NCBI GenBank assembly: GCA_019308625.1
Contig: JAFDHU010000002.1
Location: 1-21,961, forward strand
Source of the DNA: Deltaproteobacteria bacterium
GTDB taxonomy: Bacteria; Desulfobacterota; Desulfobaccia; Desulfobaccales; 0-14-0-80-60-11
Length of the DNA stretch: 21,961 bases
Direction of reading: 5' to 3'
This document shows positions 6,896 to 14,560 of the stretch, in pieces; positions within the stretch are counted from its first letter, which is position 1, and every line of letters begins with the position of its first letter. The position numbers and the translations under genes are program-made. The notes beneath the pieces are model-generated. The model was not told the DNA's origin. It searched no databases and saw only the letters and a program-made list of their open reading frames with translations.

Positions 6896-8161
6896 ATGCT
6901 GGCGGAAGCGGAACAATTTCTCCGGGACCTCAAGGAGGGCGGCCTGCCCGCAGCCTCCTGGGAGGCCTGCGTCCAGTATTTGGGGGAACTGGTGGCCTTC
7001 CTGCAGAATCTGGGGCGGAGCTCCTGGGAGGCAGTGTGCCCCGGGGATCTGGAACGCTACCGGCGAACCCTGGAGGACCTGAACCTGCCAGCCCGCAGTC
7101 TGGAGCAGCGGCTGGCCGTGCTGCAGCGCTTCAGCGATTTTCTGGGGCAGCGCGGGGTAATCTCCCAAAGTCTGCTGCCGCCAGCGCCGGAGGAGGAGGC
7201 CTCCCCCTCCCAAATCCTGAGCCGATCGGAGCTGCAGGCCCTTCTGGCCGGACTGGCGGAAGCCGGCCCCGATTACCTGGATCAGACCCTGGAGGAGTTT
7301 TACCATCATTTGCGGGTGGAGCGGGGTCTGGCCCCCCTCACCCTGGAGTCCTATGCCAGCGATCTTCAGGACTTTAGGGAATTTCTGCACCAGGAGGGCC
7401 TTACTTCCTGGGAGGAGGTAACCTTGGCCCACCTGCAGAAATATCTGGCCCAACTGGCGGCCCGGGGGCTGGCCGCGGCCAGCCGGGCCCGGCGCCTTTC
7501 GGCCCTGCGCCAGTTTTTCCGCTTCCTCCAGCAGGAGGAAAAACTGGAAGCCAATCCGGTGGAACTGCTGGACTCCCCACGCCTGCCCCTGAAGCTGCCC
7601 AAGGTACTGAGCGAAGCAGAGGTGGAAGCCCTGCTGGCCGCGGCTGACGCCTCCACCCCTCTGGGGCTCAGGGATGCGGCCCTGCTGGAGGTGCTGTACG
7701 CCACCGGCCTGCGGGTTTCGGAGCTGGTGAGCCTGACCCTAAGGCAGGTGGACTTGCGCCGGGGGGTGGTCAGACCCCTGGGCAAAGGCACCAAAGAACG
7801 TCTGGTGCCCATGGTCCCTCAGGCGGTGGCAAAACTGCAGCGCTACCTGAGTGAGGGGCGGCCCCGGCTGCTTAGGGGGCGGGACAGCCCTTACGTATTT
7901 CTGAACTCCCGGGGCGGCCGCCTGACCCGCCAGGGCTTCTGGAAGATTTTGCGGTCCTATGCCGCCAAGGCCAACCTGCGGCACCTGAGTCCCCATGTCC
8001 TGCGCCATTCTTTTGCCACGCATCTGCTCTCCCGGGGAGCCAACCTGCGGGTGCTGCAACTCCTTCTGGGGCATGCGGACCTGGCCACCACCCAGATTTA
8101 TACCCACCTGGAGGCCCAGCGTCTCCAGGAAGCCCACCGGAAGGCGCATCCCAGATCATGA
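6896..8161 (+). CDS. Xer-like tyrosine recombinase with tandem N-terminal core-binding domains
   Basis: This is a site-specific tyrosine recombinase of the XerC/XerD kind, the enzymes that resolve chromosome dimers at dif. The catalytic domain (about 236-415) has all expected residues: R273 (ATGLRVSEL), K297 (GKGTKER), H367 and R370 (HVLRHSFATHLL), H393 (LGHADLATTQIYTH) and the nucleophile Y402. Residues 126-225 form the usual SAM-like core-binding domain. The protein is 421 residues long against about 300 for XerC/D. The extra N-terminal 90 residues look like a second, diverged copy of the core-binding domain: FLxxLGRSSWEAVxxxDLERYRRTL aligns with FLHQEGLTSWEEVTLAHLQKYLAQL. The ATG at 6896 is the only plausible start, since no later ATG, GTG or TTG precedes the second copy. 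It overlaps the next gene by 4 bp. No phage or integron genes adjoin it, so a housekeeping role is likely. Confidence 0.93.
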   Translation: MLAEAEQFLRDLKEGGLPAASWEACVQYLGELVAFLQNLGRSSWEAVCPGDLERYRRTLEDLNLPARSLEQRLAVLQRFSDFLGQRGVISQSLLPPAPEEEASPSQILSRSELQALLAGLAEAGPDYLDQTLEEFYHHLRVERGLAPLTLESYASDLQDFREFLHQEGLTSWEEVTLAHLQKYLAQLAARGLAAASRARRLSALRQFFRFLQQEEKLEANPVELLDSPRLPLKLPKVLSEAEVEALLAAADASTPLGLRDAALLEVLYATGLRVSELVSLTLRQVDLRRGVVRPLGKGTKERLVPMVPQAVAKLQRYLSEGRPRLLRGRDSPYVFLNSRGGRLTRQGFWKILRSYAAKANLRHLSPHVLRHSFATHLLSRGANLRVLQLLLGHADLATTQIYTHLEAQRLQEAHRKAHPRS

Positions 8162-10821
8162 AACCCCATCGCACCTCAGCCCCGGCCCGGACCCTGGAAG
8201 TCATTACCACCCATTTGAACGCCGATTTTGACGCCTTGGCCTCCATGGTGGCCGCCAAAAAGCTGTATCCCGAGGCCCTGCTGGTTTTTCCCGGCTCCCA
8301 GGAGAGCAGCCTCCGGGACTTTTTCGTGCGGTCCAGCTTTTATTTCCTGAATTTTACCCGGGCCAAGCATGTCCCTCTGGAGGAGATCAAGCGCCTTATC
8401 CTGGTGGACACCCGGCAGCTTTCCCGCATCGGCAAATTCGCCGAGGCCGCCCTGTCCGGGGAGGTGGAGGTCCATATCTATGACCACCACCCTGACAGTC
8501 CCGAAGACGTGCACGGCAGCGTGGAAGTGGTAAAGCCCCTGGGCTCCACTACCGCCATCCTCACTCAGATTCTACGGGATAAGGGCCTGGAACCCACCCC
8601 CCAGGAGGCCACCATCATGGCCCTGGGGATTTTTGAAGATACCGGCTCCTTCACCTTTTCCTCCACCACCCCGGAGGATTTTGAGGCTGCGGCCTATCTG
8701 CTCCGCCGGGGCGCGGACCTCAATGTGGTGTCCGAGATGGTCACCCGGGAGCTCACCGCCGAGCAGGTGGCTTTGCTCAATGAACTTATCCAGAGCCTCA
8801 CCACCTTCCAGGTGAATGCGGTGGAGGTGGTTCTGGCCCGGGTCACCGCGCCCCGGTATGTCCCTGACTTTGCGGTGTTGGCCCACAAGCTCATGGACAT
8901 TGAAAACCTCCAGGTGCTCTTCGCCTTGGCGCAAATGGAAGATCGGGTTTACGTGGTGGGGCGCAGCCGCCTTCCCGAGGTCAACGTGGGCGAAGTTCTG
9001 AGCGAGCTGGGCGGCGGCGGCCACGAATACGCCGCTTCCGCGGCCATCAAGGACATGCCTCTCTCCCAGGTGGAGGAAAGACTGAAGCAGGTGCTGCAGA
9101 CCCGCATCCACCCCCGGCGCCGGGCCCGGGAAATCATGTCGTTTCCGGTGAAATGGATTGAGCCCGCGGCCACCCTGGAGACCGCCGAACTCCTGCTCAA
9201 CCGCTACAGTATCAACGCCCTCCCGGTGATGGAAAACGGCCGGCTCCTGGGTCTAATTAACCGGCAGACAGTGGAGCGGGGCATCTACCATGGCTTGGGC
9301 CGGCATCAGGTCCGGGACTACATGACCACCCCGGTGGCCACGGTGGGGCCGGAAGCCACCCTGGCGGAAATCCGGGAAACCCTGGTCATCAACAAGCAGC
9401 GCCTGCTGCCGGTGGTGGACCACGGCCGGGTTATCGGGGTGATCAGCCGCACCGACCTGCTGCACCTGCTCATTGACCAGGAGGAGGAGGCCCAGTGGGC
9501 CCAACCCCTGCGCAAAAAGAACATCCTCAGCCTGATGCGGGAGCGTCTCCCGGCCCACATCCTGAAAATCCTCCGGGAGGTGGGCGAAGTGGCCGAGGAA
9601 CTGGGCTACCATGCCTACGCGGTGGGCGGCTTTGTCCGGGACCTGTTCCTCAAGCAGGAAAACCTGGATATTGACATCGTCATTGAAGGCGACGGGGTGG
9701 AGTTCGCCCGCCGCTTTGCCGCCACCCACGGGGCCCGGGCCCGGGTGTTTCACAAGTTCAAGACCGCGGTGATTATCTTTGCGGACGGCTTCAAAATTGA
9801 TGTGGCCACGGCCCGCACCGAATACTACGAGGCTCCCGGAGCCCTGCCGGTGGTGGAGTACAGTTCCATCAAGATGGACCTCTACCGCCGGGACTTTTCT
9901 ATCAACACCCTGGCCATCAATCTGAATCCCGGCGAGTTCGGCACCCTCCTGGATTTCTTCGGCGCCACCCGGGATCTGAAGGAAAGGTGCTTAAGCGTCC
10001 TGCACAACCTCAGCTTTGTGGAGGACCCCACCCGGGCCTTCCGGGCCATTCGCTTTGAACAGCGCTTCAAGTTCCGTATCAGCAAGCTCACCCTCAATCT
10101 GATTCATAATGCGGTGCGCAATAATTTCTTTGACCGCCTGTCGGGCCCGCGCCTGTTTCATGAGCTGAAGCTCATTTTGTCCGAAGAAAATCCCATTCCG
10201 GCCATCGCCCGGCTGGCGGAGCTGAACCTCCTGAAGGCCATTCATCCCCGGCTGTGGTTTGACGAAGGCACCCGGGCCATGCTGGAGCGGGTCCAGGCGG
10301 TGCTCTCCTGGTTTGACCTGCTTTATCTGGACGAAAAATATGAGAAGTGGCTGATTTATTTCCTGGGCCTGGTGGAGCCCTTGTCCCCCAAGGAACTAAA
10401 AGAGATGGTGGCCCGCTTCAAGCTCTCCCCCAAGCTGGCGGCCGCCGTCATCAGCGGCAAGCAGACGGCGGACAAGACCCTGTTCAAGCTCTTCCGGCTG
10501 GGGGAGGAGCCCCGCCGCAGCCAGATTTATCACCTGCTTTCCCCCCTGGGCACGGAATTTTTGCTTTACATGATGGCCAAATCCCGCCACGAAGCCTCCA
10601 AAAAGGCCATCTCCCTCTATTTCACCCACCTCAAGCACCTGAAGCCCGAGCTGAAGGGCCGGGACCTCATCGCCCTGGGGTATGAGCCCGGCCCCCAGAT
10701 TCGGGAAATGCTGGATTTACTGCACCAAGCCCGCCTGAACGAAGAGGTGCAGACCAAGGCCCAGGAACTGGCGCTGCTCCGGGAGCGCTTCGGCCCGGGT
10801 GAGGCCGCCGCCGAGAATTAG
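8158..10821 (+). CDS. DHH-CBS-CBS-tRNA nucleotidyltransferase (CCA/A-adding or poly(A) polymerase) fusion
   Basis: This is an 887-residue multidomain protein. Residues 13-315 form a DHH/DHHA1 phosphoesterase domain with HLNADFDALAS (19-29), ILVDTRQL (81-88), YDHH (108-111) and the GGGGHEYAASA signature (285-295). Two CBS repeats follow at about 326-438. A class II nucleotidyltransferase head starts near 460 with VGGFVRDLFL (489-498), the metal-binding DIDIVIEGDG (504-513) and RRDFSINTLA (577-586), followed by the helical RNA-binding neck/body including EDPTRAFRAIRFEQRF. The head resembles tRNA CCA- or A-adding enzymes and bacterial poly(A) polymerase. Such fusions occur in Deltaproteobacteria and Aquificae. 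The DHH part may degrade oligonucleotides and the CBS pair may sense adenylates, but this is inference. The ATG overlaps the stop of the Xer-like gene (ATGA), indicating translational coupling. Confidence 0.93.
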   Translation: MKPHRTSAPARTLEVITTHLNADFDALASMVAAKKLYPEALLVFPGSQESSLRDFFVRSSFYFLNFTRAKHVPLEEIKRLILVDTRQLSRIGKFAEAALSGEVEVHIYDHHPDSPEDVHGSVEVVKPLGSTTAILTQILRDKGLEPTPQEATIMALGIFEDTGSFTFSSTTPEDFEAAAYLLRRGADLNVVSEMVTRELTAEQVALLNELIQSLTTFQVNAVEVVLARVTAPRYVPDFAVLAHKLMDIENLQVLFALAQMEDRVYVVGRSRLPEVNVGEVLSELGGGGHEYAASAAIKDMPLSQVEERLKQVLQTRIHPRRRAREIMSFPVKWIEPAATLETAELLLNRYSINALPVMENGRLLGLINRQTVERGIYHGLGRHQVRDYMTTPVATVGPEATLAEIRETLVINKQRLLPVVDHGRVIGVISRTDLLHLLIDQEEEAQWAQPLRKKNILSLMRERLPAHILKILREVGEVAEELGYHAYAVGGFVRDLFLKQENLDIDIVIEGDGVEFARRFAATHGARARVFHKFKTAVIIFADGFKIDVATARTEYYEAPGALPVVEYSSIKMDLYRRDFSINTLAINLNPGEFGTLLDFFGATRDLKERCLSVLHNLSFVEDPTRAFRAIRFEQRFKFRISKLTLNLIHNAVRNNFFDRLSGPRLFHELKLILSEENPIPAIARLAELNLLKAIHPRLWFDEGTRAMLERVQAVLSWFDLLYLDEKYEKWLIYFLGLVEPLSPKELKEMVARFKLSPKLAAAVISGKQTADKTLFKLFRLGEEPRRSQIYHLLSPLGTEFLLYMMAKSRHEASKKAISLYFTHLKHLKPELKGRDLIALGYEPGPQIREMLDLLHQARLNEEVQTKAQELALLRERFGPGEAAAEN

Positions 10822-10941
10822 GCCTGCCTCCGGTTGCACCCAACAAGTCCGGCAGAATCAGTTTGCCCGGGGTTTATGGAAATGGAGAGGGGTTGCCTGA
10901 CCCGCGACTACGGAGGAAATCGCTTTAGCAGGGGTTTGAGT

Positions 10942-11952
10942 TCAGGGCAGTTGGTGGCAAAAGGCATAAGGCCTGATTTCGGCTAGGCAGATCTCATCGG
11001 AGGAGGCTCCGGGATAAATGGAATCGATCACCAGCCGGACGGAAGTGGCGGTGATAGGAGTGAACCGCAGGAACTGCCGTTCCGGAGAGTCCTCCAGGGT
11101 GAAGGACTTCTCCTCCCCGGAAGAAAAACGGAGGGTGATGTTCTCTGCCCGCCCGTTTTGCCGGAGGCCCTCCGGCCCGGCGCAACCGTTGACCAGGACC
11201 AGCTTTCCCAGGGTGAGGGCCTTGGTGAAATTCATCTGCAGCCACTCCCCCTGGCGGGCCCTCCAGCCGGTTTCGGGCCGGTCATCCATAATATCCCCGG
11301 GCCGGAAGACGGGCTTCGGCCCGGAGGGCTCACCGGCAGAAGCTTTCACCCGGATCATTTCCGGCTTGACCGCGCAAAGTCCCTCTCCGGGAGCCACGGA
11401 CTTTTGGGCGAAAGGGGAGAAGTGGACGAAACCCCAGTAGATAACCCACACCCCGCCTATAATGAAAAGCACCAGAAAAGCCCGGGAAAGGAAGGGGGCC
11501 AAGGCCCGCAGGCTTTCAAGGATTTTTTCCTTTCCGGGCAAAAGTTCCACCTCCAGCAAAGCCCGGGAGCTCTCTAACAGGTCTTGCAGTTGTGCTTGGG
11601 AGGGCGGTCTCTGTCCGGCCAGCCATTGCTTGCGGTCAATACGGCCCAGGACCTCCAGGGACGGCTCCCCTTCCTCCAAACGGAAGACAATCACCGGGAT
11701 GCCCTTTTCCACCGCCTTCTCCAGCAGCAGGGCGGGCAGACTGGGGGACACGTTGCTGTAAGCTGAAAAAAGGTAGATCATCAGCCGGCTCTCATAAAGG
11801 GCCTGCAGCGACTCATGCTCCAGATTGCCTCCCGGCGGCAGGTCCCGGCTGGCCAGCCAGCAGCCTACGCTGTTCTCCTCCAGATAAGCGCAGATTTTTT
11901 CAGCCACCAGTTGATCGGCAGGAGAGTAGTTGAGAAATACTTGGTGCGGCAT
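10942..11952 (-). CDS. Transmembrane TIR-domain protein with C-terminal NADase-type glycan-binding domain
   Basis: This is a 336-residue single-pass membrane protein. Residues 3-112 form a bacterial TIR domain: VFLNYSPADQLVAEKI, then CWLASRDLPPG (31-41, matching the CWIAPRDI signature), IYLFSAYSNVSPS (59-71), LLLEKAVEKGIPVIVFRLE (75-93, with E78 at the position of the usual catalytic glutamate) and QWLAG. A helix at 157-178 (FLVLFIIGGVWVIYWGF) is preceded by Lys/Arg, so the TIR domain should be cytoplasmic. Residues 190-330 match the galactose-binding-like domain called NADase-type glycan-binding: DDRPETGWRARQGEWLQMNF, LVLVNG, NGRAENITLRF, FTLEDSPERQFLRF, VRLVIDSIYPG and DEICLAEI. This part would face the periplasm. 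The ATG at 11952 is chosen; a TTG ten codons upstream has no usable ribosome-binding site. It follows the mutase genes after 140 bp with a hairpin between, so it is probably its own unit. Function is unknown; signalling or immunity is inferred. Confidence 0.87.
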   Translation of the reverse strand: MPHQVFLNYSPADQLVAEKICAYLEENSVGCWLASRDLPPGGNLEHESLQALYESRLMIYLFSAYSNVSPSLPALLLEKAVEKGIPVIVFRLEEGEPSLEVLGRIDRKQWLAGQRPPSQAQLQDLLESSRALLEVELLPGKEKILESLRALAPFLSRAFLVLFIIGGVWVIYWGFVHFSPFAQKSVAPGEGLCAVKPEMIRVKASAGEPSGPKPVFRPGDIMDDRPETGWRARQGEWLQMNFTKALTLGKLVLVNGCAGPEGLRQNGRAENITLRFSSGEEKSFTLEDSPERQFLRFTPITATSVRLVIDSIYPGASSDEICLAEIRPYAFCHQLP

Positions 11953-12009
11953 GAGACACCGGCCCTTTCCGGGATAATCCAATCCTCGGTCAAGAGGCGG
12001 AACATTTGC

Positions 12010-12036
12010 CCCGCGGCGGTTGGCCGAGGCCGCGGG
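12010..12036 (-). other. GC-rich hairpin downstream of the mutase small subunit
   Basis: CCCGCGGC (12010-12017) pairs perfectly with GCCGCGGG (12029-12036) around an 11-base loop. It lies between the mutase gene stop (12093) and the TIR gene start (11952). No T-run follows on the minus strand, so it is at most a rho-assisted or pausing signal; it may insulate the TIR gene from mutase transcription. Confidence 0.5.
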
Positions 12037-12092
12037 CTTTCAGACAGGCAAGGAGCCCGGTCAACCTCCCGCCGGCTTAAGGCGGCTGCTTA

Positions 12093-12497
12093 TTAATGCC
12101 GTTTGACGTTCTCCCGGATGAACTGGACGATGTCGCCGGTGTCTGTGCCGGGCAGGAAGATTTCGGCAATGCCGGCCTGCTTCAAGGCGGGGATGTCCTC
12201 CTCAGGGATGATGCCGCCGCCCAGCACCAGCACGTCGTCAATGCCCTTTTCCTTGAGGAGCTCCATCACCCGGGGAAAATGATAACCGTGGGCCCCGGAC
12301 AGGCAGCTCAAGGCGATGACATCCACGTCCTCCTGGATGGCCGCGGCCACAATCTGCTCCGGAGTCTGCCGCAGGCCGGTATAGATGACTTCCATGCCGG
12401 CGTCCCGCAGCGCGGCGCAAATGACCTTGATGCCCCGGTCATGGCCGTCCAGCCCGGGTTTGGTGGCCAGCACGCGAATTTTCCGCTCGGTCTGCAT
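12093..12497 (-). CDS. mcmA2: Methylmalonyl-CoA mutase, cobalamin-binding subunit
   Basis: This 134-residue protein carries the B12-binding domain of methylmalonyl-CoA mutase as a separate polypeptide. It holds adenosylcobalamin in the base-off/His-on state for the catalytic subunit encoded just upstream. The complete signature is present: KPGLDGHDRG (residues 13-22, with the cobalt-ligand His19), SCLSGAH (64-70) and VLGGGIIP (91-98). GTDTGDIVQFIRENV closes the Rossmann-like fold. The ATG at 12497 follows GGAGAAGGGAG, a strong ribosome-binding site. Splitting mutase into a roughly 555-residue catalytic chain and a roughly 135-residue cobalamin chain is known from archaea and many anaerobic bacteria. 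It lies 98 bp after the large subunit, with a perfect hairpin in the gap. Confidence 0.96.
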   Translation of the reverse strand: MQTERKIRVLATKPGLDGHDRGIKVICAALRDAGMEVIYTGLRQTPEQIVAAAIQEDVDVIALSCLSGAHGYHFPRVMELLKEKGIDDVLVLGGGIIPEEDIPALKQAGIAEIFLPGTDTGDIVQFIRENVKRH

Positions 12498-12562
12498 CTC
12501 CCTTCTCCTTTTCCATGGCGCGCTAATGAGAGAGAGTGGTGGTCCGGTTAAGTCGGGGCGTG

Positions 12563-12585
12563 GGGGCCGGCTCCTGGCCGGCCCC
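12563..12585 (-). other. Perfect inverted repeat between mutase genes
   Basis: GGGGCCGGC (12563-12571) and GCCGGCCCC (12577-12585) form a 9-bp perfect stem with a 5-base loop. It starts 11 bases past the large-subunit stop codon. No T-tract follows, so it is more likely an mRNA stabiliser or differential-expression element between the two subunit genes than a terminator. Confidence 0.6.
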
Positions 12586-12595
12586 GCCGCTGCAG

Positions 12596-14263
<1,668 letters not shown>

Positions 14264-14306
14264 GAGCCCACCTCATTTACTGAAGTTTTTACGGGAGTGG
14301 GTTTTG

Positions 14307-14380
14307 GGGCACCACCTTCGCCTCGGCACCATCAAAGGGCAGCGACCAATCAAGGGCGGAGCACACCGAAAGCGGTGCCC
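14307..14380 (-). other. Structured leader of the mutase operon with competing pairings
   Basis: The leader between the predicted promoter and the mcmA1 start can form a 5-bp hairpin with an AAAG-type tetraloop (14364-14368 with 14373-14377). The arm 14374-14380 can instead pair perfectly with 14307-14313 (7 bp), and 14374-14379 can pair with 14325-14330 (6 bp). Mutually exclusive pairings are a feature of regulatory leaders, but in GC-rich DNA they also arise by chance. No known B12-box sequence is visible. Confidence 0.3.
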
Positions 14381-14428
14381 GGCTTTCTCTTCCCGAAATC
14401 ACGGACTAAGTTGCCAGGACTTTCTTCC

Positions 14429-14457
14429 ACCATATCCCAGCGGCGGCGGGCGGTCAA
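14429..14457 (-). promoter_or_regulatory. Probable promoter of mcmA1-mcmA2
   Basis: On the minus strand TTGACC (14457-14452) and TATGGT (14434-14429) are separated by exactly 17 bp. This would start transcription near 14421, leaving a leader of about 158 bases before the mcmA1 ATG. It lies in the 297-bp gap after the citrate synthase-like gene, so the mutase genes can be expressed independently of it. Confidence 0.55.
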
Positions 14458-14560
14458 GCCGATGCCGACGCCGGCCCGGGACCGGAACGGGGCCTTTTGG
14501 TAAAAAAATGGCAGCATGCGACCCTGAAAGGGCTGACAGCCTTGACAGGCCAGCAATCCT

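Noticed and set aside
14264..14421. Cobalamin riboswitch upstream of the mutase genes
   Set aside because: I looked for the conserved B12-box and core on the minus strand and found neither, although the leader is long enough to hold other structure.
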